Shown piece after piece: positions 46,893-56,075 of a stretch of 64,000 nt of DNA. How positions within the stretch are numbered: the first letter of the stretch is position 1; each line of letters opens with the position of its first letter. A program made the translations under genes and the position numbers. This stretch comes from Candidatus Iainarchaeum sp. Lineage in GTDB: Archaea; Iainarchaeota; Iainarchaeia; Iainarchaeales; DTGL01. Location: the NCBI GenBank assembly GCA_026413945.1, contig JAOAJX010000005.1:1-64000 (forward strand), in the 5' to 3' direction. The notes below the pieces were generated by a model. It saw nothing but the letters and a program-made list of their open reading frames with translations, was not told the origin of the DNA and ran no database searches.

Positions 46893-47354
46893 CTACAGCA
46901 TTCTCTCTATAAGCTCATTTATGTCTTCTCCACGATAGCCAAGGGCGCCACCAATGCTAAAGCTTTTCTTTATCCCTTTTCTGCCATATCCCTTACTTGG
47001 TGGTCTCATCCTTATTGGTATCTCAATTCCAATTTTTTTTATTTGAATATCACCATCAATGATTTTCTTTGCTAGTTCTTCAAAAGATCTTGCTTTATAC
47101 TTATCTAGTGTTTCTTTGCTAATTTTACCACCTCGCTTAAGAGTTGCCTTTTTTTCAATTATTTTTGCGAGGACTTCTGCGCTTATCTCACCCCAAGTTA
47201 TGTAGTTTTCAGCTTTCTTAAGCATCTTTACATTGCTGCTTTTCTCATCAAGAAGTACAAGATTGTTAGGTGCTATTAAGTTTAGCATCTTAAGCGTTCT
47301 TTTTGCCTCTTCCCTAACATGCACAGTCCCGCGTATTCTAATTGCTGCAATCAT
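46893..47354 (-). CDS. rpl30: 50S ribosomal protein L30
   Basis: IRIRGTVHVREEAKRTLKMLNL; RMRPPSKGYGRKGIKKSFSIGGALGYRGEDINELIERML. Confidence 0.93.
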   Translation of the reverse strand: MIAAIRIRGTVHVREEAKRTLKMLNLIAPNNLVLLDEKSSNVKMLKKAENYITWGEISAEVLAKIIEKKATLKRGGKISKETLDKYKARSFEELAKKIIDGDIQIKKIGIEIPIRMRPPSKGYGRKGIKKSFSIGGALGYRGEDINELIERML

Positions 47355-48028
47355 TTTGTCACCTTTTCGCGTCTTTCAGATAATGACTCTCTTTCTTTAA
47401 TTTTTGTGGTCTTTCTTAAAGCATCGATACAAGCACCAACAAAATTTAATTTTATGGGGGTATTGCCTTTTGTTTTACTCCAAACGTCTTTTATGCCAGC
47501 AAGCTCTAATACCGGCTTTACGTTTTTTCCAACTACCAAGCCAACCCCTTTTGGTGCCGGCATCAAAGTAATTCTAACCGAGGCACATTTACCAGTAACT
47601 TCGTATTTTATACTGTGTGGTTCACCGCAAGCACATTCCCAACTACCACAATATCTCTTTACAAGTATAAGGTTCATTTTCGCATTATATGTTGCCTTTT
47701 TCACAGCGGGCCATTTTTCTTTGTCCTTTGCTGTGCCAAATCCAACAATGCCATTTCTGTTACCAACTACAACTCCAACCCTAAAAGAGAATTTCCTTCC
47801 AGCACGTACCACGCGAGCTGTTTTTTGCACATCGACAACTGCGCTCTCCATGTTTGGTTCAAGATAGTCAACAATTTCTGCCTCCATTATGCGCTTGTTT
47901 GAAAGCAATATTTCCTCGAGTGATTTTATCTTACCATTAAGCACTTCTTTACCAAGATTGGTTTTTGGAATCCAATTCTCCAGTGTTTTTGTTTCAATTT
48001 CGCTAATCTCTTCTATGTTTTTTTCCAT
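47351..48028 (-). CDS. rps5: 30S ribosomal protein S5
   Basis: RVVRAGRKFSFRVGVVVGNRNGIVGFGTAKDKEKWPAVKKATYNAKMNLI. Confidence 0.95.
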   Translation of the reverse strand: MEKNIEEISEIETKTLENWIPKTNLGKEVLNGKIKSLEEILLSNKRIMEAEIVDYLEPNMESAVVDVQKTARVVRAGRKFSFRVGVVVGNRNGIVGFGTAKDKEKWPAVKKATYNAKMNLILVKRYCGSWECACGEPHSIKYEVTGKCASVRITLMPAPKGVGLVVGKNVKPVLELAGIKDVWSKTKGNTPIKLNFVGACIDALRKTTKIKERESLSERREKVTK

Positions 48029-48040
48029 CCAAAACCACCA

Positions 48041-48622
48041 CTATTTTTTTTGGAATTCTTTGTCGATAGATTCTTTTACTTTTTTAAAGAGCTCATTTAA
48101 CTTTGTTGGTTCTATATTTTTTCTAAAATATTCAGAAAATATTTTCTTACGCTCCTCTGGGCTTTTGCTAGAAGCAAAACTTTCTATGTGTTTTCCAGAG
48201 ATTGTACCCTCATCAGGTATGACTTCTTTTCTATGAGATACTGAAAGGCCACCATCCAAAGCACCTTTTAATGCAGCAAAACAGCTGCTTTTTCTTATTG
48301 GAGTGATTAAACCAATATCAAATACTGCTTCGTTTATGCCTTTGCTAAGACATTCTTTTGCTGCAATATATCCACAGAGATACGCAGTAGGCATATTTGC
48401 TTTGCCAAGCCACCCATATTTAGCTAGTCTTTTTGAATTTACATGCACTACAGTTCGGTCTCCTTCTGGATAATATTTTATTAACTGCACAATACAACTT
48501 TTGTTAGTTCTTCTAAATACAAGCCTATTTTTACCAGATTTTAGCAAAGCCAATCTCTTTATGTAATTTGTCTTCTTATTTCTCCTTCTTGCAAAAGGGA
48601 CTTTTCTCGTGCTTGTCATCAC
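48041..48622 (-). CDS. rpl18: 50S ribosomal protein L18
   Basis: PFARRRNKKTNYIKRLALLKSGKNRLVFRRTNKSCIVQLIKY. Confidence 0.94.
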   Translation of the reverse strand: MMTSTRKVPFARRRNKKTNYIKRLALLKSGKNRLVFRRTNKSCIVQLIKYYPEGDRTVVHVNSKRLAKYGWLGKANMPTAYLCGYIAAKECLSKGINEAVFDIGLITPIRKSSCFAALKGALDGGLSVSHRKEVIPDEGTISGKHIESFASSKSPEERKKIFSEYFRKNIEPTKLNELFKKVKESIDKEFQKK

Positions 48623-49062
48623 TTACCCTCCCTAATGTAACGCTCCAAATGACTCTTGCTCTTAAAATACCCTCCTTTTATCATATTGTAAATTTTCCTA
48701 TAACCAATTTCTTTTAATTGATTTGGCATTTCTTTTCTGAGTTTTCTTAGCAGGCTTCTTTGCGCCCTTACATTTGCAATCCAACGCCGCTTCCCTTCTA
48801 TTCTTGCGCTTTTTTTACCTTTTCTCTTTCCTTTACCTTTCCTCCTTCCTTTCTCTTTTTGCATCTTTAGCTCCTTTGCACGACCCCTGCTCTGCCATTT
48901 TTTCTTTGTTTTCTTTAAAGTCCCTTTTCTTATTAGCTCTCGTATATCTTCTTTTGTTATCGCCTCTTTTACAGAGTTCAATTCCTGTGGGTTTACCCAA
49001 ATCTTACTTTTACCAACCTTCAAGAGCCTTGATGCAATTTCTTTAGCTTTTTCAGTCCTCAT
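48619..49062 (-). CDS. rpl19e: 50S ribosomal protein L19e
   Basis: KEIASRLLKVGKSKIWVNPQELNSVKEAITKEDIRELI; KGKRKGKKSARIEGKRRWIANVRAQR. Confidence 0.94.
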   Translation of the reverse strand: MRTEKAKEIASRLLKVGKSKIWVNPQELNSVKEAITKEDIRELIRKGTLKKTKKKWQSRGRAKELKMQKEKGRRKGKGKRKGKKSARIEGKRRWIANVRAQRSLLRKLRKEMPNQLKEIGYRKIYNMIKGGYFKSKSHLERYIREGK

Positions 49063-49068
49063 AAATTA

Positions 49069-49461
49069 TCACGCATTAACAACTCTCAGTTTTTTTTCCA
49101 TAGCCTTCTTTAGTAGCATCTCCCTTTTCTTCAACCCAATATTGCTAGAGATCCTAATAATACAATTTTTTTCTTTAATTTGCTCAAGATCCTTAATACT
49201 TCTCACAAGAACCTCTTTAAAGCCACTCGGATGAAGTCCCCTTATAATTTTTGGTGTTCTATAACCAGATTTAGGCTTCTTACCATCAGCTTTTTCAAAG
49301 TTAAAGTCAGCCCCTCTTGGGTAGCGCCATTTATTCCATTTTTCTTTACTTTTTCTTCTCACAGATCTTTTTCCGAAATGACCCCTAAATGTTGGCTTTT
49401 TCTTATTTTTTATAATTTTTTTTGTCTTTGAAATATTTTTATCTGTTATTTTCTTGGGCAT
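49069..49461 (-). CDS. rpl32e: 50S ribosomal protein L32e
   Basis: SKEKWNKWRYPRGADF; KSGYRTPKIIRGLHPSGFKEVLV. Confidence 0.93.
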   Translation of the reverse strand: MPKKITDKNISKTKKIIKNKKKPTFRGHFGKRSVRRKSKEKWNKWRYPRGADFNFEKADGKKPKSGYRTPKIIRGLHPSGFKEVLVRSIKDLEQIKEKNCIIRISSNIGLKKREMLLKKAMEKKLRVVNA

Positions 49462-49468
49462 AAGGTTC

Positions 49469-50008
49469 TCACTCCGAATTCAATAGTTTTGTTTTCTGGA
49501 CAAGATATATGCTATCTTGAAATATCCTAAGGTCTTTTTTTGTAATTTTTGTTGCCTTTTCTATGTTAGCGGCAGTTTGTCCAACATGCTCTTTGTTAGT
49601 GCCTTTTATTACTATTTCTTTTCCTTTAAGCTCGACAGTCGTGTTCTCACCGACAATATTTGCTTTTCTTGGCTTTTTTTCTCCAAGAAAGTTGTTTATT
49701 ACTATCTCCCTTCCAGAGATCTGTACATTTGTTGGAAAGTGCACATGCACAATTTTCATCCTTGCTTCATAGCCGTATTTAAGACCCAAAATAATGTTTT
49801 CTATACATTTCTCAGTTGTGTTAACTATTGCAGTTGTCTTTCTTTTCTGGTTTTTGCCCTTTATAAGAATTTCGTTTCCCTCTTTGCTTATTTCAATGAC
49901 TCTAGCTCTGAAGCTTTTGCTCTCCTTTTTATCGTTATACGCTATGCTTACTACGTTGTTTGATACTTCTGCTTCGAATCCATTTGGAACTAAAACTCTT
50001 CTTTCCAT
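49469..50008 (-). CDS. rpl6: 50S ribosomal protein L6
   Basis: YGYEARMKIVHVHFPTNVQISGREIVINNFLGEKKPRKANI; GTNKEHVGQTAANIEKAT. Confidence 0.93.
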   Translation of the reverse strand: MERRVLVPNGFEAEVSNNVVSIAYNDKKESKSFRARVIEISKEGNEILIKGKNQKRKTTAIVNTTEKCIENIILGLKYGYEARMKIVHVHFPTNVQISGREIVINNFLGEKKPRKANIVGENTTVELKGKEIVIKGTNKEHVGQTAANIEKATKITKKDLRIFQDSIYLVQKTKLLNSE

Positions 50009-50017
50009 TTTTTCACC

Positions 50018-50416
50018 TTAATAAACATAAGCCAATAGTCTTCCGCCAAGACCTTTTTCCTTTGCTTCATGATGAGTCATTATGCCTTTTGAAGTGCTTA
50101 CTATCAATATTCCAATCTCTCTGCTTGGTAAATATCTCTTTTCAAACTTCTCAAACTCGTGCTTTTTTGTTTTATATCTCGGCTTTATTGCTTTACACTC
50201 GTTTATCGTGTGCGCAAGTTTGATCACAAAGTAACCTCCTTTTTTGTCATCAACGTACCTATAGTCTAAAATATAGTTGTTTTTCTTCATTATTTCCAGT
50301 ATTTTGCCAAGCAGATTTGATGTTGGCCTACATATACATTCTTCCTTTGCCGCCCTTTCACTGTTCTTTATGTTTATTAATGCGTTTGCTACAGTATCAA
50401 GCTGCATGTTTTTCAC
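50018..50416 (-). CDS. rps8: 30S ribosomal protein S8
   Basis: DTVANALINIKNSERAAKEECICRPTSNLLGKIL; GILIVSTSKGIMTHHEAKEKGLGGRLLAYVY. Confidence 0.95.
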   Translation of the reverse strand: MKNMQLDTVANALINIKNSERAAKEECICRPTSNLLGKILEIMKKNNYILDYRYVDDKKGGYFVIKLAHTINECKAIKPRYKTKKHEFEKFEKRYLPSREIGILIVSTSKGIMTHHEAKEKGLGGRLLAYVY

Positions 50417-50566
50417 CTAATCATATTTTCTAAAGCCTATTTTTTCAGCATTGTGCTTAAAGCAACGCCAGCACATCACTAGGCCGTAGCGATTCATTAC
50501 GCCGGCATATGTACCACAGACTGAGCACTTTTTTCTCCATTTTCTTCTCACTGTTTTTTTGCTCAT
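50417..50566 (-). CDS. rps14: 30S ribosomal protein S14, zinc type (49 aa, absent from the ORF track)
   Basis: Translated by hand: MSKKTVRRKWRKKCSVCGTYAGVMNRYGLVMCWRCFKHNAEKIGFRKYD. Confidence 0.93.
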   Translation of the reverse strand: MSKKTVRRKWRKKCSVCGTYAGVMNRYGLVMCWRCFKHNAEKIGFRKYD

Positions 50567-51069
50567 TCGCTCACCCTTATCCCAAGTTTTTTTGTGACAT
50601 ATTCAATGGCTTCTTCCTTTGTAATTCTGTGCTTTTTACCAACCTTATTTTTGCAATATCTCCTGAATTTGACCCTATAGCCACGCCTTTTCAATGCAAC
50701 AATCACATCAAAACCAAAAACACCAAGTTGTGGATTGTATTTTGTACCTGGCAATTCAATGTGTTCTTTTATTCCAAAAGCAAAATTGCCGTTTTCATCA
50801 AATTGGCTTTTCCTTATCTTAAAACCCTTGGCAGAAAGTGCTCTCTTAAGAAACGAAATTGCCTTGTCTTTTCTCAGCGTTGTCTTAACTCCGATCTCAA
50901 GGCCAGGCCTAATGCCCCACTTTGGTTGCCTAACTTTGGCCTTTGTTCTAACTGCTTTTGCTCCAGTTATCTCTTCGAGCACTTTATGCGCTTTTTGTAG
51001 CTTTTCGCCTGATTCGCCTACGCCTATGTTAATAACAACTTTGTCAACCATTATTTCGCGCATATCCAT
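50563..51069 (-). CDS. rpl5: 50S ribosomal protein L5
   Basis: KVVINIGVGESGEKLQKAHKVLEEITGAKAVRTKAK; QPKWGIRPGLEIGVKTTLR. Confidence 0.95.
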   Translation of the reverse strand: MDMREIMVDKVVINIGVGESGEKLQKAHKVLEEITGAKAVRTKAKVRQPKWGIRPGLEIGVKTTLRKDKAISFLKRALSAKGFKIRKSQFDENGNFAFGIKEHIELPGTKYNPQLGVFGFDVIVALKRRGYRVKFRRYCKNKVGKKHRITKEEAIEYVTKKLGIRVSE

Positions 51070-51079
51070 AAAATCACTC

Positions 51080-51784
51080 TTATTCTATTACAACAACATT
51101 TTTTGCAGTTGTTTCGAACTCATTTTGGCCTTGTTTTATAATTACCACTCTGCTACTTTTAGCAGTACCTGGCTTGATGCTAGTTATAATTGCTTGCTTA
51201 CTAACATGCGGGCCAGCGATTATGTAAACTTTTGCCCCAACTTCCATCTTTTTTAGTTCTTTTATCTCATCTTCTGGTATTTTTATAAGCAAAGTATCAT
51301 TCGGCTTTGCTTCTATAGCTAGTTTACCTTCCACAAGATAGTTGTTTCCGCTATCTGTTGTTAACTTAATTATGCCTTTTTTTTCAACAGTTTTTCTGAC
51401 AATTTTTGAAGGCCTTATGCACTCTACATTTTTCTTTTCTACTTTCTCAGGATAAAGCCGCCCTTTTGTATCAAAGAGTATCTTATATTCGTTGTTGAGC
51501 CCCTCAATTGAAACAAAATCAAAAAGTCCAACCGGAAAACGCAAGGATTTTCTTATTTTTCCATTTATTCTAACCTTTCCTTCGTTTAATATCTTTTTAG
51601 CTTCTGCTGCACTCGAAGCTACTTTTAAGCAATCTCTCAATATATAACCAATAGGTACTGAGCGCTCTTTGCTATGGGGGCCAACTTCTGGGCTTAGAGT
51701 AAATTTTTTCTCTTTCTTAAACAAATGCATTGTCTTAGGCGCTTTGTGCCTCTTTACTCTTTTGTCACCACCTTTTTTAGCCAT
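51080..51784 (-). CDS. rps4e: 30S ribosomal protein S4e
   Basis: KRHKAPKTMHLFKKEKKFTLSPEVGPHSKERSVPIGYILRDCL. Confidence 0.94.
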   Translation of the reverse strand: MAKKGGDKRVKRHKAPKTMHLFKKEKKFTLSPEVGPHSKERSVPIGYILRDCLKVASSAAEAKKILNEGKVRINGKIRKSLRFPVGLFDFVSIEGLNNEYKILFDTKGRLYPEKVEKKNVECIRPSKIVRKTVEKKGIIKLTTDSGNNYLVEGKLAIEAKPNDTLLIKIPEDEIKELKKMEVGAKVYIIAGPHVSKQAIITSIKPGTAKSSRVVIIKQGQNEFETTAKNVVVIE

Positions 51785-51788
51785 GTGC

Positions 51789-52136
51789 TCACCTCTTCTT
51801 TAACCTCTTTTCATCAGCTCTTTCAAGTGATGTTATTATGAGGTTTGAGGCATGTATTGGAACTTGAACTTCGGACCCATTAGCTTTCTTCCTAACAATC
51901 TTTTCGATGTATACGAAACCTTTTCTCAAGTCAACCTTAGAGACTTTCCCACTTTTGCTCTTGAACGAACCTCTTACTATCTTCACAGTGTCCCCCTTCC
52001 TAACAGGTAGGCTTCTTCTTTTGAATTCATCTCTAAGCTCTTTGCTAAGATGCGCTGAAACAATTTTTTTCCTTTGATGTAATGGCATTTCCTTAATTTT
52101 CTTCCTTTGCTTTTCCGGCTTTTTTGATTTAACCAT
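51789..52136 (-). CDS. rpl24: 50S ribosomal protein L24
   Basis: LRDEFKRRSLPVRKGDTVKIVRGSFKSKSGKVSKVDLRKGFVYIE. Confidence 0.94.
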   Translation of the reverse strand: MVKSKKPEKQRKKIKEMPLHQRKKIVSAHLSKELRDEFKRRSLPVRKGDTVKIVRGSFKSKSGKVSKVDLRKGFVYIEKIVRKKANGSEVQVPIHASNLIITSLERADEKRLKKR

Positions 52137-52144
52137 ATGGACAC

Positions 52145-52543
52145 CTATACTATTTGCTGAGCAATACCTGCAAGCTTAGGCCACCTTTCTGCTGCTTCTT
52201 TTGCTATGGGTCCTTTTATCTCAGTCGCTTTAGGCATTCCCTTTTCATCTATGAGCGCGACAGCATTATCCTCAAACTTTATCCTAGTACCATCAGCACG
52301 CCTATATTCCTTTTTGATTCTTACAATCACTGCTCTTTCCACCTTTTTCCTTATATCCGGTTTTCCCTTCTTCACGACAACTATCACAAGATCAGCAATT
52401 CCAGCCTTTGGGTTCATCCTTTTCTTTGTTTTGTGACCTATAACTGATATTATTTCAACCTCTTTTGCCCCAGAGTTGTCTGCACAAACACATCTGCTTT
52501 TTTGTGTGAGACTTCTTACCTGCACTGCACTTATTGCCTTCAT
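52145..52543 (-). CDS. rpl14: 50S ribosomal protein L14
   Basis: RCVCADNSGAKEVEIISVIG; GIADLVIVVVKKGKPDIRKKVERAVIVR. Confidence 0.95.
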   Translation of the reverse strand: MKAISAVQVRSLTQKSRCVCADNSGAKEVEIISVIGHKTKKRMNPKAGIADLVIVVVKKGKPDIRKKVERAVIVRIKKEYRRADGTRIKFEDNAVALIDEKGMPKATEIKGPIAKEAAERWPKLAGIAQQIV

Positions 52544-52851
52544 TTTTTATCACTCAAAATTTTCAATACAACAAATGATTTGTGTTTGCTTAACTTTCTC
52601 GTTTCGCCTATAAGAACATGGTCACCAACTTTAGCGTTTATGCAATCGGGGTTGTGAGCATGAATTCTGGATCTTGCTTTTGCATATCTTTCATATTTTT
52701 TTATATATTTTATAAGAGGCCTTTCAACAGTAACTGTTTTCTTAGTCTTAGCGCTTACAACTTTACCTTCGAGATAGTCCCCGCGTACATTAATTTTTCC
52801 GTGATATGGGCACTTTTTGTCGGTGCATACATTTTCAGCCATTTTATTCAC
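52540..52851 (-). CDS. rps17: 30S ribosomal protein S17
   Basis: CPYHGKINVRGDYLEGKVVSAKTKKTVTVERPLIKYIKKYERYAKARSRIHAHNPDCI. Confidence 0.95.
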   Translation of the reverse strand: MNKMAENVCTDKKCPYHGKINVRGDYLEGKVVSAKTKKTVTVERPLIKYIKKYERYAKARSRIHAHNPDCINAKVGDHVLIGETRKLSKHKSFVVLKILSDKK

Positions 52852-53113
52852 CCCAACATCTCTTTATCCTGTCCTCTGGTCTGAACAACATCTTCCTGCA
52901 ATCCAAAATAATTTTTTCACCACAATCTTCAACCTCAATCACAATTTCTGCCTTTGGCAGAACCTTTTTTTCACCCTTGTTTTCGATAATTAAAGTATTT
53001 TTAGTTTCATCTATTATTACACCCGTTAAGCCAACACGCCCTTTGTCAGTACTTTCCAAAACTTTTGCCTTAAGCCCGATAATTTCTTTTACCAATGCCT
53101 TATTCTTAGCCAT
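52844..53113 (-). CDS. rnp1: Ribonuclease P protein component 1 (Rpp29 homologue)
   Basis: KEIIGLKAKVLESTDKGRVGLTGVIIDETKNTLII; between rps17 and SUI1 gene. Confidence 0.9.
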   Translation of the reverse strand: MAKNKALVKEIIGLKAKVLESTDKGRVGLTGVIIDETKNTLIIENKGEKKVLPKAEIVIEVEDCGEKIILDCRKMLFRPEDRIKRCWGE

Positions 53114-53116
53114 ATT

Positions 53117-53419
53117 TTAACCTTCAAGCAAAGCTTCGTTATAGCCAATTTTTTTCAAAAGCTCTTTGGCTCTATCTTTTTGATTACCCTGTAGCTCAAT
53201 TACACCATTCTTCACAGTGCCTCCACAAGCAAGTTTTTTTCTCATCTCTTTTGCAATCCCTTCAATATCGACACTTTTGTCGAACCCTGTTATCAGCGTT
53301 ACCATTTTTCCAAAATGCCTCTTTGTAACCTGTATTCTAACTTTCTGTTGCTCCTTTGCGATTTCCCCGCATACACATAACTCCCTCGGTTGCCCACACT
53401 TTGGGCAGATATCAGGCAT
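53117..53419 (-). CDS. Translation initiation factor aIF1 (SUI1 family) with N-terminal Cys motif
   Basis: CPKCGQPRELCVC; VTLITGFDKSVDIEGIAKEMRKKLACGGTVKNGVIELQGNQ. Confidence 0.93.
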   Translation of the reverse strand: MPDICPKCGQPRELCVCGEIAKEQQKVRIQVTKRHFGKMVTLITGFDKSVDIEGIAKEMRKKLACGGTVKNGVIELQGNQKDRAKELLKKIGYNEALLEG

Positions 53420-53421
53420 AC

Positions 53422-53667
53422 CTATTTTTCCACCTCCTTTTTATTGGCATTCTCCTCCAAACTTTTTCCTGCAATCGCAATCTTCCTTTCGTTAATAACT
53501 GTGAGTATTCTTGCAATATCTCTTCTCAGATTTTTTATTTTGGACGGTTTTTCAGATCTTGTTTTGGAAGCCACAGTTGCCTTTTCTTTTGAAAGCTCGC
53601 GCTTCAATGATGTCAGTTTTTCTAAAAGTTCATCATCGCTTAGTGCTCTTATTTCAGATGCTTTCAT
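53422..53667 (-). CDS. rpl29: 50S ribosomal protein L29
   Basis: MKASEIRALSDDELLEKLTSLKRELSKEKA...KNLRRDIARILTVINERK; internal Met preferred. Confidence 0.9.
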   Translation of the reverse strand: MKASEIRALSDDELLEKLTSLKRELSKEKATVASKTRSEKPSKIKNLRRDIARILTVINERKIAIAGKSLEENANKKEVEK

Positions 53668-54463
53668 TCGGTACACCCTTATTGTTGCTTTTAGCCTCAA
53701 CTAATTCTGTTGCCTCTTCTTTCACTTCCTCGGCAACACCTTCTTTGTTTTGTGTTTCTATCTTTGGTTTTTCGCTTACTTCTGTATTTTCGCTTTCTGT
53801 CTTAGTTTCAACACCTTCTTTATTTTCAATAACTTTTTCATTATCTTTTACATCGACTTTTCCTTTTACAATATCACTTATCTTTCTTTTATCTGGGAAT
53901 ACAATACCGGGCCTTATAATCCTAACTTTAATTCCTATTGCTCCTATCTTTGGTACTGCAACACCTTTTGCATAATCAACGAGATAAGCCTGTTCTCCAG
54001 CTTTTTTCATATAGCCTTTTGCAATCCTTTCATGTTTGGCTCTATTGCCTTTGCCAGCTAATACTCCTTGGAGTACAACTTCTATACCTTGAGCACCATT
54101 GGAGATTGCATCCTCAACAACTCTATAAACAACACTTCTCCAAGAATATCCTTTCTCAATGAGTGTTTTTATTCTATCAACACATGCCTTTGCATTTAGC
54201 TCTGGGTTATTAATTCCTTGTACTTCTATTTGCGGATTTTCATATCCAAACTTTTCTTCAAGTTCTTTTGTTAGATTTTTTATTGCCTTTCCCTTTTTTC
54301 CTATTGCTATGCCTGGTCTAGTTACAATTATGATTACCCTTGTAGCAATTGGGGTCTTTACGACATCTACTCCTATAAAGCCAGCAGATCTAAGCTCCGG
54401 CTCTAAGTATTTTTCTAACATCATTTTCTTGAGCCCTTGTTGTATAAAGTGCTTTTCTATCAT
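53654..54463 (-). CDS. rps3: 30S ribosomal protein S3 with long acidic C-terminal tail
   Basis: KH domain VIIIVTRPGIAIGKKGKAIKNLTKELEEKFG; AQGIEVVLQGVLAGKGNRAKHERIAKGYMKKAG. Confidence 0.95.
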   Translation of the reverse strand: MIEKHFIQQGLKKMMLEKYLEPELRSAGFIGVDVVKTPIATRVIIIVTRPGIAIGKKGKAIKNLTKELEEKFGYENPQIEVQGINNPELNAKACVDRIKTLIEKGYSWRSVVYRVVEDAISNGAQGIEVVLQGVLAGKGNRAKHERIAKGYMKKAGEQAYLVDYAKGVAVPKIGAIGIKVRIIRPGIVFPDKRKISDIVKGKVDVKDNEKVIENKEGVETKTESENTEVSEKPKIETQNKEGVAEEVKEEATELVEAKSNNKGVPNESI

Positions 54464-54933
54464 GATTTAACCTCTTGAAGTACAATCTCAATATGAGTGC
54501 TTTTTTTCCTACGTCTCTTGCCTGCTATCCTGCCTTTGGGCTGCATTGAAAAGCGCCTATATCCCTGACAAGCAAATAGATGCTTTATTATAAGCTTTTC
54601 AGGGTCAAGGCCTTTGTTTTCAGCATTTGCTTTTGCATAAGAAATTAATTCGAGGAAAACCATGCAAGCTTTTATTGGGTAGCGCCCAGCTTTTTGACCT
54701 TTTAATGCGTTTCCTTTTCTATGTGGCACTTTCTTGTGGTACTTCTTTAAAGGCAAGTATCGCTTCATTTCGACTATTTCTCGCAATATTTTCTCAGCTT
54801 TTGCGACAGGAAGGCCTTTTAGCTGATTGCACATCTCTGTTGCATATTTCAGGCTTATAGGCCTATTCTTAAGCATGGCTTTTGCCGTGCTTGCTTCATT
54901 ATAATCCTTTATCTGATAGCCCTTTTTTACCAA
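54460..54933 (-). CDS. rpl22: 50S ribosomal protein L22 (start uncertain; GTG at 54975 possible)
   Basis: AKAMLKNRPISLKYATEMCNQLKGLPVAKAEKIL; HKVPHRKG; QPKGRIAGKRRRKKSTHIEIVL. Confidence 0.92.
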   Translation of the reverse strand: MVKKGYQIKDYNEASTAKAMLKNRPISLKYATEMCNQLKGLPVAKAEKILREIVEMKRYLPLKKYHKKVPHRKGNALKGQKAGRYPIKACMVFLELISYAKANAENKGLDPEKLIIKHLFACQGYRRFSMQPKGRIAGKRRRKKSTHIEIVLQEVKS

Positions 54934-54937
54934 ACTA

Positions 54938-55351
54938 TCACTTCCTTGCAATTGCTGTACTTGACCTTGTTGCACCTATGCCAGCTTTTCCGTGCTTTAG
55001 CCTTTTTCTTGTAAGTGCAAATTCTCCAAGATAATGCCCCAACATTTCAGGTACAATCTCTACTACTGTGAACTCCTTCCCGTTGTAAACACCAAACTTA
55101 AGTCCAAGCATTTGTGGCACTATTATGGTGTCCCGTCTATGCGTTCTTATTGGCTTTACATCTTTCACATTTTTTTCAATTAGCTTCCTAGCTTCCAATA
55201 TTCTCTTCTCAAGACCTTTATCTATTCCATGACGCAATAAACTTCTCCTTGCCCTTGAGTTACACAGTGCTGCAAACTCTTGATATGTCATATTTTTCAT
55301 TTCTTCAATTGTTTTTCCCCTATATGTAAAGGTCTTTTCCAAAGTATTCAC
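54938..55351 (-). CDS. rps19: 30S ribosomal protein S19
   Basis: FTYRGKTIEEMKNMTYQEFAALCNSRARRSLLRHG; RDTIIVPQMLGLKFGVYNGKEFTVVEIVPEMLGHYLGEFALTRKRL; GTG start with aggtg SD. Confidence 0.93.
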   Translation of the reverse strand: MNTLEKTFTYRGKTIEEMKNMTYQEFAALCNSRARRSLLRHGIDKGLEKRILEARKLIEKNVKDVKPIRTHRRDTIIVPQMLGLKFGVYNGKEFTVVEIVPEMLGHYLGEFALTRKRLKHGKAGIGATRSSTAIARK

Positions 55352-55355
55352 CTTT

Positions 55356-56075
55356 TTACTTCTTGCGTCTTCCAGTCCTTTTAGCGGCAATCTGCCCGAC
55401 TTTTCTTCCTGGTGGTGCACCACGCTTCACACTTTTGCTTTTTCCAACATGGTGTTGTGAACCACCGAATGGATGATCAATTGGATTCATTGCAACACCC
55501 CTTACTCTAAAAGATTTCTTGCCTTTTGCCCTGTAATGATGGTATGCTTTACCAGCCTTCACAAAAGGCTTCTCAACCCTTTCTCCACAACTTAAGCAAC
55601 CGATCGTAGCGTAGCAGACCACAGGAATCTCTCTGGATTTACCAGAAGGCATCTTTATCACAGCTTTATCTCCTCTTTTTTCAACCAAAAGTGCATAACC
55701 TCCAGAAGACCTCACAAGCTTACCCCCATCACCTGGCTCAATTTCAATGTTGAATACTGGACAACCTTCAGGTATGTTTTTAAGTGGGAGGATGTTACCC
55801 AAAGAAATTTCAGCATTTTCACCTATTTCTATGTTTTCTCCTTCGAACACTCCTTCTGGTGCAAGCATATAAAAATCCTTTCCATTCTCAAGTCTAACTT
55901 TTGCTACAACCACATCCCTAGCAGGCTCTTTGAGTAGCTCAATTATTTGCCCTTTAATGTTTTCATTATGGATATTTGCATACTTAACATCTATACGCCC
56001 AAGCTTCCTTGCTTTATAAGGCGGCCCACCTTTTCCAAGCCTTTGAGCTCTAATTCTTTTACCCATAATAATCAC
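55356..56075 (-). CDS. rpl2: 50S ribosomal protein L2
   Basis: RVRGVAMNPIDHPFGGSQHHVGKSKSVKRGAPPGRKVG. Confidence 0.96.
   Translation of the reverse strand: MIIMGKRIRAQRLGKGGPPYKARKLGRIDVKYANIHNENIKGQIIELLKEPARDVVVAKVRLENGKDFYMLAPEGVFEGENIEIGENAEISLGNILPLKNIPEGCPVFNIEIEPGDGGKLVRSSGGYALLVEKRGDKAVIKMPSGKSREIPVVCYATIGCLSCGERVEKPFVKAGKAYHHYRAKGKKSFRVRGVAMNPIDHPFGGSQHHVGKSKSVKRGAPPGRKVGQIAAKRTGRRKK

Noticed and set aside
54460-54975. L22 N-terminal MQQGQVQQLQGSDS as a real Gln-rich extension
   Set aside because: It overlaps the S19 3' end; a TTG start at about 54933 with an aaggaagtga SD fits better, though not proven.
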